From NCBI GenBank assembly GCA_021155205.1, contig JAJNPS010000036.1:1-19936 (forward strand): a stretch of DNA of 19,936 nt. Direction: 5' to 3'. This document shows, piece after piece, positions 7,096-15,235 of the stretch (its first letter is position 1; each line of letters starts with the position of its first letter). Below the pieces are notes generated by a model that was not told the origin of the DNA, searched no databases, and worked only from the letters and a program-made list of their open reading frames with translations. The position numbers and the translations under genes are program-made. Source of the stretch: Rhodobacterales bacterium. Lineage in GTDB: Bacteria; Pseudomonadota; Alphaproteobacteria; Rhodobacterales; Rhodobacteraceae.

Positions 7096-9623
7096 CAGCT
7101 GCCCGCCTGCCGCCGGGCGGTCGAATAGATCAGCGCCGCCGCCAGGATCAGCGCGCCCTGGAAGACATATTGATAGGTCTGCGACAGACCGAGGAAGGAG
7201 ACAGCGTTCAGCACTTCGGTCAGCAACACCGCGCCCATCACGGTGCCGACAAAGGTCCCCCGCCCGCCACGCAGGCTGGTGCCGCCCAGAACCACCGCCG
7301 TGATGCTGGCCAGCGTGTAGTTCACCCCCTGCGCCGGATCGCCGACGCCGATCTGCACCATCAGCATGACCGCCCCCAGCGCCGTGAAGAGCGACACCGC
7401 GATGTAACCGCCGATGATCACCCGGTTCACCCGGATGCCCATCCGGCGCGCCGATTCCTCATGCGAGCCGACGGCGCGGAACTGCCAGCCAAGGCGGCGC
7501 TTGCGCAGCACATATTCCGCCAGAAGCGCCACGATGACCAACACAAAAAACGCCACCGGCAGCGGGCCAAGCTTCCAACCGATGGTGTCCATCACCGCAA
7601 AGTTGATGTACCCGCCCGGTCCGTCACGCAGCACGAAGCTCATGCCCTGCAAGCCGATATACATGGCCAGCGTCGCTGCAATCGGGGTGAAGTTGGCAAA
7701 GCGGATCAGGCAGCCGTTGATCGTTCCCACCGCAACAGCGGCCGCGAACATCAGCGCAAAGCCAAGCGCGATGGTCTGTGGCGATTGGCCGTCATTGATG
7801 AAGAACGAGGCGACCACCACCAGGAACCCGGCCAATGGTCCGACCGACAGATCGATCCCGCCCATGAGAAGGGCGATAGTCTGGCCGATGGCGATGAACC
7901 CCAGCGCAGTGGCCAGAAGCAGGATGTTCGAGATGTTGAAGGCCGACAGATAGTTGGCGTTCTGCCCAAAGACATAAAGCCCCAAGAGCACCACCACGGT
8001 GGCAAGCGGCACGACGGTGGCATTGTCGCTTTGGATGAACTGGCGCAATCCGCTTGCGGCGGACCGCGCGGCTTTCGCCACCTCGCCGACCCCTGCGACA
8101 TGGGATTGCGCCTTGACCGCGGCGGCGATGATGCGCCCTTCGGTCACATCCGCTCCGCGCAGGGTCTCGGCGACGCGCCCCCGCGACATGACGATGACCA
8201 CGTCGCACAGGCCTTCAAGCTCTGCCGCGTCGGAAGAGTTCACAATGACCGGGGTCCCCGACTGCGACACCTCGCGCAGGATGCGGTAGATCTCGAACCG
8301 CGCGCCGACATCGACGCCCTGGGTCGGCTCGTCGGCCAGGATGAACCCCGGACGCGACATCAGCGCCCGTGACATCACCACCTTCTGCTGGTTGCCGCCC
8401 GACAGCGACAGGATGCCCGCATCCAGCCCCGGCGCCTTGACCGCAAGCGAGCCGAAGACCTGCCGGACCTCGCCCATCTCCTTGCGCCGATTGAGGATGC
8501 CGAAATGCGCGAACTGATCCAGTGCCGAGAAGGTCGCATTCTCCCGCACCGTCAGGTCGGGGATGATCCCCTCTTCGTGGCGGTCTGACGGCATGTAGGC
8601 GGTCTTCTGTTTCACTTCGGCCGGCGAGAGGGACGTCCCGTTCAGGCGGACCTCGCCCTTCCACGGCTCCAGCCCGGCAAGCGCCCGCATCACACCCGAC
8701 TGGCCGTTGCCTTCAACCCCGGCGATGCCGATGATCTGGCCCCGCCCGACCGCAAAGCTGACGTCGCGGAACGACCGACCGGACAGGTCCCAGACGGTGA
8801 AATTCAGGTCGGGGTCCGCCTCAGCCGCCTTCGGCGGAAAGGTCGACGCAAGGCTGCGCCCCACGATCATGGCAAGCAGGTCATCGTCGGTGACGTCCCG
8901 CACCAACGCCCCGCCCGCGTGGTGCCCATCGCGCAGCACCGTCACGCGGTGGGCGATCTGGCGCAATTCCGCCAGCCGGTGCGTGATGTAGATCACGGCG
9001 GTGCCCTGCGCCACGGCGGTACGGATGCGGGCAAACAGCATCTCCGTCGCATCTTGGTCCAGCGCGGCCGTCGGCTCGTCTAGGATCAGGACCGGGGGCC
9101 GTGTCGCCAGCGCCTTGGCGATTTCCAGAAGATGCTTCTGCGCTACGGTCAGACTGTCGGCCCGCGCATTCAGGGGAACATGCAGACCCACGTCGTCCAG
9201 CATGGCGCGGGCGATGTCGGCGGGGTTCCCAGCCGCGAAAACCCGGTCAGGCAGGGCCACGCGCAGGTTTTCCAGAACCGACAGGTCGTCCAGCACGGCC
9301 GGATGCTGGTACGAGATCGACACACCCAAAGCAGCCGCGCGCTCCGGTGTCATCGGAGACACAACTTCACCGCCGAACTCGATCACGCCGATTTCGGGCT
9401 GCAGGACGCCGGTGATGATGTTCATCAGCGTGGACTTGCCCGCACCGTTTTCGCCCAGGATCGCGTGAACTTCGCCAGGGTGGATCTCGACTGACACGTC
9501 CGACAGCGCCACGACACCGGAGAAGAGCTTGGTGATGTTCGACAGCCGGATCGTTGGCGTGGCCTTGACCGCAACCGACAACTCTTCCGCTTCAATGTGC
9601 TTCATCGCTGCGACCTGCGCCAT
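7095..9623 (-). CDS. CUT2-type ABC transporter: two ATPase domains fused to a permease domain
   Basis: One polypeptide of about 842 residues combines an RbsA/MglA-like double ATPase with an RbsC-like permease, normally two proteins. Numbering from the ATG at 9638, ATPase 1 has Walker A GENGAGKST at 62-70, a degenerate signature (LTVAQKHLLE) and Walker B LILDEPTAALD. ATPase 2 has the degenerate P-loop usual in RbsA (GVEGNGQSG), LSGGNQQKV and FILADEPTQGVDVG. After a linker near 510-535, about ten hydrophobic segments follow, with GGIDLSVGPLAG and GGTSLRGGRGT of CUT2 permeases. Three starts are possible (9638, 9623, 9605); AGGA six bases before 9623 is the best site. It should import a sugar, cyclitol or similar polyol across the inner membrane, together with the neighbouring binding protein and second permease. 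No internal stop or frameshift is seen, so the fusion looks genuine. Confidence 0.9.
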   Translation of the reverse strand: MAQVAAMKHIEAEELSVAVKATPTIRLSNITKLFSGVVALSDVSVEIHPGEVHAILGENGAGKSTLMNIITGVLQPEIGVIEFGGEVVSPMTPERAAALGVSISYQHPAVLDDLSVLENLRVALPDRVFAAGNPADIARAMLDDVGLHVPLNARADSLTVAQKHLLEIAKALATRPPVLILDEPTAALDQDATEMLFARIRTAVAQGTAVIYITHRLAELRQIAHRVTVLRDGHHAGGALVRDVTDDDLLAMIVGRSLASTFPPKAAEADPDLNFTVWDLSGRSFRDVSFAVGRGQIIGIAGVEGNGQSGVMRALAGLEPWKGEVRLNGTSLSPAEVKQKTAYMPSDRHEEGIIPDLTVRENATFSALDQFAHFGILNRRKEMGEVRQVFGSLAVKAPGLDAGILSLSGGNQQKVVMSRALMSRPGFILADEPTQGVDVGARFEIYRILREVSQSGTPVIVNSSDAAELEGLCDVVIVMSRGRVAETLRGADVTEGRIIAAAVKAQSHVAGVGEVAKAARSAASGLRQFIQSDNATVVPLATVVVLLGLYVFGQNANYLSAFNISNILLLATALGFIAIGQTIALLMGGIDLSVGPLAGFLVVVASFFINDGQSPQTIALGFALMFAAAVAVGTINGCLIRFANFTPIAATLAMYIGLQGMSFVLRDGPGGYINFAVMDTIGWKLGPLPVAFFVLVIVALLAEYVLRKRRLGWQFRAVGSHEESARRMGIRVNRVIIGGYIAVSLFTALGAVMLMVQIGVGDPAQGVNYTLASITAVVLGGTSLRGGRGTFVGTVMGAVLLTEVLNAVSFLGLSQTYQYVFQGALILAAALIYSTARRQAGS

Positions 9624-9663
9624 CTCACGTCCTGCCATCCTTGCGGGTCTTCAATAGGGGGGC

Positions 9664-9694
9664 GCGGCCCAAGGCAAAACCTGCCGGGGGCCGC
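9664..9694 (-). promoter_or_regulatory. Intercistronic hairpin between binding-protein and ATPase genes
   Basis: The 78-base gap holds an 11-base-pair hairpin: GCGGCCC (9664-9670) pairs perfectly with GGGCCGC (9688-9694), and inside it GGCA (9673-9676) pairs with TGCC (9682-9685) around a five-base loop, with one 2x2 internal loop. No T-run follows in the direction of transcription, so it is not a classical intrinsic terminator. Such hairpins after binding-protein genes often block 3' decay or partly terminate transcription, raising binding-protein levels over the membrane subunits. That role is inferred from position. Confidence 0.55.
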
Positions 9695-9701
9695 AACCAG
9701 A

Positions 9702-10763
9702 TCACTGACCGACAGCTTTCGCCTGAGCGTCGTCCGCCATTTCCGCCGACAGGTAGATCGAGCCGGGCAGGTCGGGGCGGCAGGTCACCGGGTTCGGCGA
9801 GCCGGTGACCGAGTTTTCATAAATCGGCGCCTTGAAGATGTTGTCGGCGGGCGGTGTGCCGCCGGTGGCCAGGGCGACGGCCCACTGCACGGCCAGACGC
9901 ACGTTGTCGTTGCCGGTCGCGACCGTGAGCAGCTTGAAGTCCGGGTTCGCGTCCTTGTTCTCTTCCCAGAAGCAGGACAGCGAATTGCCATCCGACGTCG
10001 CCAGCGCCGGGATCGACCGGCCGAATTCCTTGAACACCGGCAGAGCGCCGACAAGCGACGGCCCGAAGTCGGACACGATCACGTCGATCTTTTCGTTCTT
10101 GGCGATCTCGGCCGACAGGACCTGCTGGGTCAGCGACGGGTCCCAGTTGGTGACGGCGAAGGGCTCGGGGTTGATGAAGACGTACTTGTCGTCCAGCACT
10201 TCCTTCATGCCCGCAAGTTCGTCGATGCCCTGGCTGTTGCCTGCGGGGCCGGACAGGAACAGGACGTTGCCGCCGTTCGGCAGGACTTCCTTGATCCAGT
10301 TGCCCCACGACTTGCCATCCTCGACGAAGGACGACCCGATGAACTTGGCGTAGTTCACGCCTTCCTCGCCGCCGACGTTCACGCGGTAGGGCACCACGAT
10401 CGTGCCAGCGCGGTGCGCGTTGGTCAGCGCGGGCAGGACCGCGGGGCCAGCATCGCCAAAGACCACCATCGCGTTGATCCCGCGCGCGGCCATCGAGTTG
10501 ATGTCCGAGATCGCCTTCTGGGTGTCGCCCTGGCCGTCGGCATATTCATACTGGGTGATCGACGGGCATTTGGCCGCCTCTTCCGCGCCCGAGGCCGTGG
10601 TCACAAGGCGCCAGCTGTTGCCGCCAAAGCCGTCCAGCAGGGCCAGCGAGGCCTGGTTCGGGCCGCACCACGAGGGCGCTTCCGCCAGCGCCGTGGTGGC
10701 GGCAAGAGCCAGGGTCAGGGTCGCTGCCGCAGATGCGACAGCCATCGTCTTTGCCTTAAACAT
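9702..10763 (-). CDS. Periplasmic sugar/polyol-binding protein of the CUT2 ABC transporter
   Basis: This 353-residue type I periplasmic binding protein (ribose/galactose-binding-like, Peripla_BP_4 class) captures the substrate for the adjacent transporter. A clear Sec signal peptide is seen: FKAK, a hydrophobic alanine/leucine stretch to about residue 25, and an ALA-E cleavage site near 27. The body shows the expected two-lobe pattern, including TQKAISDINSMAARGINAMVVFGD and GNVLFLSGPAGNSQGIDELAGM. Two cysteines, C33 and the one in AAKCPS, could form a disulphide. The start at 10763 is preceded by GGAGG (10773-10777) and overlaps the upstream permease end by eight bases. It is the central gene of a permease, binding protein, ATPase-permease set. 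The ligand is unknown; the locus suggests a polyhydroxylated ring or glycoside. Confidence 0.9.
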   Translation of the reverse strand: MFKAKTMAVASAAATLTLALAATTALAEAPSWCGPNQASLALLDGFGGNSWRLVTTASGAEEAAKCPSITQYEYADGQGDTQKAISDINSMAARGINAMVVFGDAGPAVLPALTNAHRAGTIVVPYRVNVGGEEGVNYAKFIGSSFVEDGKSWGNWIKEVLPNGGNVLFLSGPAGNSQGIDELAGMKEVLDDKYVFINPEPFAVTNWDPSLTQQVLSAEIAKNEKIDVIVSDFGPSLVGALPVFKEFGRSIPALATSDGNSLSCFWEENKDANPDFKLLTVATGNDNVRLAVQWAVALATGGTPPADNIFKAPIYENSVTGSPNPVTCRPDLPGSIYLSAEMADDAQAKAVGQ

Positions 10764-11787
10764 TGTCCGTTTCCTCCGTTTTGGACTTTAGTGCACGTTT
10801 GGTTGCCGCCTGTTTCCAGCGCAGCGAGTAGACACCGATCCCGAAGACCAGTGCCAAAGCCTGGATGATGGTCTGGGCCGAGAACGGCACTCCGACCGCC
10901 AGCGCGAACTGGCTCAGCTGGTTCAGGAAGAACGCGGCGATCACGGTCGAGATGGGGAACCCGCGCCCGCCCAGCAGGGACGTCCCGGCCAGCACCACCA
11001 CAGCCACGGATGGCAGAAGCAGGCTGTCGCCCTGGAATGCGGTGGGCTCCCGGGTAATCCCCGAAATCAGGATGCCCGCGACGCAGTAGTGCAGTTGGGC
11101 AAAGACATAGGCCATCGCCTGATAGAGCTGCACCTTCAGACCCGCCGCGTGGGCTGCCGCCGGGTTCGCACCAATCGCCTCGAACCGGCGCCCGACGACG
11201 GTCTTCTTCAAGACGAAGCTGACCAAAAGCATGATGCCCAGCGCGAACAGGACCGAATTCGGGATGCCAAGCGTCTTGCCGCCCGCAATCTGCGCCATCA
11301 GGGGCGTGGTGATCCGGGGCACGCCGGCCGACACCGCGAAGACTGCGCCGTAAAGCAAAGCGTTCATCCCGATGGTCGCCACGATGGCGTTCAGCCGCAG
11401 CACGCCCACCAGGATACCGTTGGCCACTCCGGCCACGACCGCGCAGCCCAGCGCAAAACCAATGGCCGAGAAAAGCTGCCCATCGCTGCCGCCGGACATG
11501 TGGGTCGTGATGACGACCGCCAGCGACACTCCCCCGGCAAGCGACAGATCGAACCCGCCCTGCTGGACGACCAGCATCTGTCCCAGGCCCACGATCGCGA
11601 TGACTGCGGCAAAGGGCAGGCTCCCCGACAACCCACCAGCCGAGATCGCCGAGGGTGCGAAGACCGCGCAGACCAGGAACAGGGCGAGCGTCGAGATCAC
11701 GACCGTCACGAACCCGCGCGCTGGTTTCACCGACCGAAGGTCGAAGGCCGGGCCGTCCTGCTCTGCCGTCTGCCGATACCCTGCCAT
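10756..11787 (-). CDS. CUT2-family ABC transporter permease (RbsC-like)
   Basis: This 343-residue integral membrane protein has about nine or ten hydrophobic segments and the family motifs QQGGFDLSLAGGVSLAV, LRLNAIVATIGMNALL and LAGTSLLGGRGFPIS, matching BPD_transp_2 permeases for ribose, xylose or inositol. The ATG at 11787 is chosen because GGGAGGAGGG sits at 11791-11800; a TTG at 11826 would overlap the dehydrogenase gene. It probably pairs with the permease domain of the fusion protein to make a heterodimeric channel, since one ATPase-permease fusion plus one free permease gives two membrane domains. It starts 31 bases after the upstream dehydrogenase gene. Confidence 0.9.
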   Translation of the reverse strand: MAGYRQTAEQDGPAFDLRSVKPARGFVTVVISTLALFLVCAVFAPSAISAGGLSGSLPFAAVIAIVGLGQMLVVQQGGFDLSLAGGVSLAVVITTHMSGGSDGQLFSAIGFALGCAVVAGVANGILVGVLRLNAIVATIGMNALLYGAVFAVSAGVPRITTPLMAQIAGGKTLGIPNSVLFALGIMLLVSFVLKKTVVGRRFEAIGANPAAAHAAGLKVQLYQAMAYVFAQLHYCVAGILISGITREPTAFQGDSLLLPSVAVVVLAGTSLLGGRGFPISTVIAAFFLNQLSQFALAVGVPFSAQTIIQALALVFGIGVYSLRWKQAATKRALKSKTEETDNV

Positions 11788-11790
11788 GAC

Positions 11791-11800
11791 CCCTCCTCCC
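11791..11800 (-). promoter_or_regulatory. Strong ribosome binding site deciding the permease start
   Basis: Read on the minus strand, GGGAGGAGGG lies three bases upstream of the ATG at 11787, with its upstream AGG units at more normal spacing. It separates this start from a TTG at 11826 that would lie within the preceding gene. Confidence 0.6.
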
Positions 11801-11818
11801 TTTTCGCCCGCTGTGCCG

Positions 11819-12799
11819 TCAGGCAATTTCCAGCGTGATTTTCACCGCCTTGGTCGGGTCGCGGCCCAGCTCATAGGCCGAAATCGCGTCATCCAGCGCG
11901 AAGCTGTGGGTCTGGATCGGTGACAGGTCGATGCCGGTGCGTTCCAGGAACCGGATCGCCGCAGGCCAGACACCGGGCGACCCGATGCACCCCCGCACCG
12001 TCAGGTCCTTGATCTGGATCTTGCCCAGTTCGACCGGGATCTTCTGACCGATGCTGATCCCCACCATCGAGACAAAGCCCTCGGGCCGGGCATAGTCGAA
12101 CACGTTGGCCAAGGATGACGGATGCCCTGCCGCCTCGACCACCAGGTCGGCACTGCCCTTGGTCATCTCGGTCACCGCTTCAACCGGGTTCCCCGCCGAT
12201 GGGTCCACCGTGCCGACCGCACCCAGTTTCATCGCGATCTCGCGGCGCAGCGGCACCGGATCGACCACGATCACCTTGGCCCCCATGCCGATGGCCGCCG
12301 CCGCCGAGACAAGGCCAATCGTGCCCCCGCCCGACACAACCACGGTCTGCGACGCATCAACCCCGCCATGCCGCAGCACCGCGTAGTAGCCGCAGGTGAA
12401 GGGCTCGATCAGCGCGCCCTTGGCGTCATCCACGCCGTCGGGCAGCTTGTGCAGCCATTCCGGGCGGGCGGCAAAGAACTCGCGGTTGGCGCCGTCCATC
12501 GAAAAGCCGAAGTGGTGGATGCGTTCGGGCGTGCGGATCACGCATTCGCCCACCACCCGGTCGCCCGCGCACAGACCCTTGACGTTGCGGCCTACCTCGA
12601 CCACCTCGCCCACCCATTCGTGGCCGGGGGTCACGGGATAGGAAATCGGGATGATGTAGTTTCCGGCCAGAAGCTCATAGTCCGAATGGCAGATGCCCAC
12701 CCGGCGCGACCGGACCATCACCTCGTTGTCGCCGATGCTGGGCATCTGAAGATTGGTGACAATGGGCTGGTTCGGTTTGTCGAAGATCAGGGCTTTCAT
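11819..12799 (-). CDS. Zinc-type MDR alcohol/polyol dehydrogenase, short form
   Basis: A 326-residue medium-chain dehydrogenase predicted to oxidise a secondary alcohol with NAD(P)+. The N-terminal GroES-like domain contains the catalytic zinc ligands C37 (VGICHSDYE) and H60-E61 (TPGHEWVGEVVEVG). The Rossmann domain has SGGGTIGLVSAAAAIG, then VIVVDPVPLRRE. The usual structural-zinc lobe with four closely spaced cysteines after GDRV is missing; instead GDRVVGECVIRTPERIHHF follows, which shortens the protein. Related enzymes include threonine, sorbitol and inositol-derivative dehydrogenases; which substrate applies is unknown. GGAGA precedes the ATG at 12799. It lies between the Gfo/Idh gene (36-base gap) and the transporter, which suggests it acts on the imported compound. 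Confidence 0.85.
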   Translation of the reverse strand: MKALIFDKPNQPIVTNLQMPSIGDNEVMVRSRRVGICHSDYELLAGNYIIPISYPVTPGHEWVGEVVEVGRNVKGLCAGDRVVGECVIRTPERIHHFGFSMDGANREFFAARPEWLHKLPDGVDDAKGALIEPFTCGYYAVLRHGGVDASQTVVVSGGGTIGLVSAAAAIGMGAKVIVVDPVPLRREIAMKLGAVGTVDPSAGNPVEAVTEMTKGSADLVVEAAGHPSSLANVFDYARPEGFVSMVGISIGQKIPVELGKIQIKDLTVRGCIGSPGVWPAAIRFLERTGIDLSPIQTHSFALDDAISAYELGRDPTKAVKITLEIA

Positions 12800-12835
12800 C
12801 AGGGTCTCCGTCAGGTTGCGGGCGGGTTGCGAGGT

Positions 12836-13840
12836 TCAAGCCACGGCTTCGATGCGGCCGCTTTTTGCCGAGGCGAAGACCGCCTCCAGCAGCGCGATGT
12901 TGTTCACCAGATGCTCGCCGGTGATCGGATAGTCGGCCCCACGCACGGCGCGGGCAAAGGCCACCAGGTTGTCCTTCACCGGCTCGGCCTTGCTGATCTC
13001 CGTGGTGATGATCGGCCCGCCCGCCATCGCAGAGGTCACGATCCAGCCATCCGGTGCCTCAACATGGGCCTTGTCGCGTATGTCGATCCAGCCCTTCGAT
13101 CCGAAGACCGCAAAGCGCGAGATGAAGGGATTGGCGAGAGAGGCAGAGACATAGGACGTCCCACCGCCTTTGAACTTGACGAAAGCCGCCACCGTGTCGC
13201 CTTGCGGCAGGTCGGACGACAGTTGCTCGCAGATGCAGAGCACACTTTCCGCCGCGCCCAGAAGCCGCACCGACAGGTCCAGAAGGTGGATGCCCGTCGC
13301 CGTCATGCCGCCTGCCGGGGCCTGGTCGGCCTTCAGCCGCCAGTTGTCGCGGGCCAGCGACAGGAACTTGTCATGGCTGAAGTTCGCCTCGATCTGGTGG
13401 ATGCGGCCCACGGTGCCCGCATCGGCCATCGCCAGCATCTCAGCCACCGGGGGTTCGAACCGGCGTTCGTGGCCCATGCCTAGCACCAGTCCGGCATCGC
13501 GGCAGAGGGCGACCGAGCGTTCCGCCTCGGCCTTGGTCAGCGCCAACGGCTTTTCGCAGAAGATGTGCTTGCCCGCCGCCACCGCCGCCGCGATCTGGTC
13601 GGTGTGCAGCGAATGCGGCGTGGCCAACACCACCGCCTCGACCGCAGGGTCTTTCAAGGCGTCGCCATAGTCTGCCGACAGCGCGATCCCTTTGCTTGCG
13701 CACAGCTGGCGCACCGACTCCAGGTTCGGCTCGACCGCACGAACCACCTGAATATCCTCAGGCGCGGATTGCAAGACCGAGAGCATCTTCTGCCCCCACC
13801 AGCCCATGCCCACGAGGGCGATCTTGACCGGATGTGCCAT
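12836..13840 (-). CDS. Gfo/Idh/MocA-family dehydrogenase
   Basis: A 334-residue NAD(P)-dependent dehydrogenase of the glucose-fructose oxidoreductase / inositol dehydrogenase family. The Rossmann motif GMGWWG is at residues 11-16, the family hallmark EKP at 96-98 (FCEKPLAL), and the active-site GGMTATGIHLLDL at 178-190 places H185 and D188 at the usual catalytic positions. Members oxidise hydroxyl groups of sugars, inositols and glycosides, sometimes as the first step of C- or O-glycoside cleavage. The ATG at 13840 shares a base with the TGA of the YciI gene (TGATG), which fixes the start against an in-frame ATG at 13891. A sugar- or cyclitol-type substrate agrees with the adjacent CUT2 transporter. 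Confidence 0.88.
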   Translation of the reverse strand: MAHPVKIALVGMGWWGQKMLSVLQSAPEDIQVVRAVEPNLESVRQLCASKGIALSADYGDALKDPAVEAVVLATPHSLHTDQIAAAVAAGKHIFCEKPLALTKAEAERSVALCRDAGLVLGMGHERRFEPPVAEMLAMADAGTVGRIHQIEANFSHDKFLSLARDNWRLKADQAPAGGMTATGIHLLDLSVRLLGAAESVLCICEQLSSDLPQGDTVAAFVKFKGGGTSYVSASLANPFISRFAVFGSKGWIDIRDKAHVEAPDGWIVTSAMAGGPIITTEISKAEPVKDNLVAFARAVRGADYPITGEHLVNNIALLEAVFASAKSGRIEAVA

Positions 13841-14124
13841 CAGCGATTGTCCACGCGTTTGGAGAACGGACGGATCGAGACCGTCTTCCACAGGCCCACC
13901 TTGGCGAAGGGGTCGTTGCTGTTGAACGCCTCCACCTCGGCCAAGCTGCCCGCCTCCAGCACGAAGCAGCTGCCGATCATGGTCTGTTCGTCATCGGCCA
14001 GAAGCGGGCCGGAGATCACGGCTTTCACCGGGGCAGAGGCCAGATAGGCCTTGTGCGCGTCATAGTTGGCCAGCCGCTTTTCAACGGCACCGTCATGGTC
14101 CAGGCAGTGAACGACGTAGTGCAT
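13840..14124 (-). CDS. YciI-family small protein
   Basis: This 94-residue protein has the ferredoxin-like YciI fold pattern: MHYVVHCLDHDGA, then the family-conserved basic/acidic stretch with R17, D22 and H24 (RLANYDAHKAYL), then ISGPLLADDE and SCFVLEAGSLAEVEAF, ending in DPFAKVGLWKTVSIRPF. Most YciI proteins have no known function. One characterised member, TftG of the 2,4,5-T pathway, eliminates HCl from a chlorinated hydroxyquinol using a conserved His/Asp pair. An elimination or isomerisation near the hydroxyquinol stage is therefore an attractive inference. GAGGAA precedes the ATG at 14124, ten bases after the preceding stop. An ATG at 14211 would lie within the upstream gene and is rejected. 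Confidence 0.85.
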   Translation of the reverse strand: MHYVVHCLDHDGAVEKRLANYDAHKAYLASAPVKAVISGPLLADDEQTMIGSCFVLEAGSLAEVEAFNSNDPFAKVGLWKTVSIRPFSKRVDNR

Positions 14125-14134
14125 TTCTGATTCC

Positions 14135-15205
14135 TCAGGCCGGGATGATGCGACGCGCACGCAGCTCGTCGAACACGTCGGTAAAGCTGCTGCGGGTGGA
14201 CTGATAGGCATCGAACCCCAGCGTCCGGCTGTTGGTCATGTCGGTGAAGCATTCCAGCGTGCGGCCCAGATCGGCATCGCTGTGCCACCAGGACGCCAGC
14301 TTCGACACCGGAATGTCCTGTAACCCATGCTTGGCCACGATCTCGGACCAGACCGTCTGCGCACCGGCCATCTGGCCTTCCAGAGGGGTCGGCTGACCCG
14401 GATAGGGCGCAGCCGGGATTCCGAAATAGTCGGCGATCTGCTGCCATAGCCAGGTCCAGCGGAACACGTCGCCGTTCGAGGTGTTGAACGCCATGTTCGC
14501 CGCCCTAGGCGTGGTGGCGGCCCAATGCAGCTGCTTGGCCAGCAGGCGCGCATCGGTGACATCGGTCACGGCATGATACTGCTCAGTGCTGCCGGGATAG
14601 ACGAAGGGCCGCCCGGTGTGCTTGCAGATCGAGGCATACACGGCCAGCGTCACTGCCATGTTCATCGCATTCCCGATGACAAAGCCGATCATCGTGTGCG
14701 GGCGGTGCACCGACCAGGTGAAGCCGCGCTTTTCCGCCATCTCGAACAGGACGTCTTCCTGCGCGTAGTAGAAGTTCAGGCCGGGCAGGCGCGGGCTGTA
14801 TTCCAGGAACGGCGTGTAGGGCTTGACCTTGGCATAGTCGTCAAACGAGCCAAGGTAGTGCTTGAGGCCCGTCACCAGCGCCGCGTGCTGGATCGGAGCA
14901 CCCGCCAGCCCGTCGAACAGGTTGCGGATCATCAGGGCGTTTACGCGCACGTTCTCCGCCTCGTTGGCCTGCCGCGACCAGGTGCAGAAGAAGACATGCG
15001 TCACGTCGCCTGCGGCCTTCAGCGCGGCGGCTGTTGCCGAAGCATCCTCCAGATTAGCCGCGATGTGGCGGTCCGAGAACTCCAGATCGGCCGCGCTGCG
15101 CGACAGGGTCACGACCGTCCAGCCGTGCTCCTTCAGCAGGCGTCCGGCATAGCTGCCCGACAGCCCCGTGGCCCCAACGATGAGAGCGACGTTTTTCCCA
15201 GTCAT
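14135..15205 (-). CDS. PRISE-type SDR (enone 1,4-reductase-like)
   Basis: A 356-residue atypical short-chain dehydrogenase related to progesterone 5-beta-reductase and iridoid synthase (PRISE). The Rossmann motif GATGLSG is at residues 11-17. The PRISE catalytic lysine is K115 in VTGLKHYLGSF and the catalytic tyrosine lies in LNFYYAQED (Y146 or Y147). WSVHRPHTMIGF (164-175) is also characteristic. Known members use NADPH to reduce activated C=C bonds such as enones; bacterial members mostly lack assigned substrates. Here it could act on a cyclohexenone-like intermediate. It begins 30 bases after the first dehydrogenase gene of the operon and ends ten bases before the YciI gene. AAGAAAG is a modest ribosome site for the ATG at 15205. 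Confidence 0.85.
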   Translation of the reverse strand: MTGKNVALIVGATGLSGSYAGRLLKEHGWTVVTLSRSAADLEFSDRHIAANLEDASATAAALKAAGDVTHVFFCTWSRQANEAENVRVNALMIRNLFDGLAGAPIQHAALVTGLKHYLGSFDDYAKVKPYTPFLEYSPRLPGLNFYYAQEDVLFEMAEKRGFTWSVHRPHTMIGFVIGNAMNMAVTLAVYASICKHTGRPFVYPGSTEQYHAVTDVTDARLLAKQLHWAATTPRAANMAFNTSNGDVFRWTWLWQQIADYFGIPAAPYPGQPTPLEGQMAGAQTVWSEIVAKHGLQDIPVSKLASWWHSDADLGRTLECFTDMTNSRTLGFDAYQSTRSSFTDVFDELRARRIIPA

Positions 15206-15235
15206 ATGCGTGTCTTTCTTGCTGTGGTCACAGGG

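Noticed and set aside
6816..8372. Plus-strand open frame of over 500 codons opposite maleylacetate reductase and the ABC fusion
   Set aside because: It is extremely rich in Arg, His, Gln and Asp, has no domain features and lies antisense to certain genes.
12122..13483. Plus-strand open frame opposite the MDR and Gfo/Idh genes
   Set aside because: Same composition artefact; both minus-strand genes have conserved motifs and ribosome sites.
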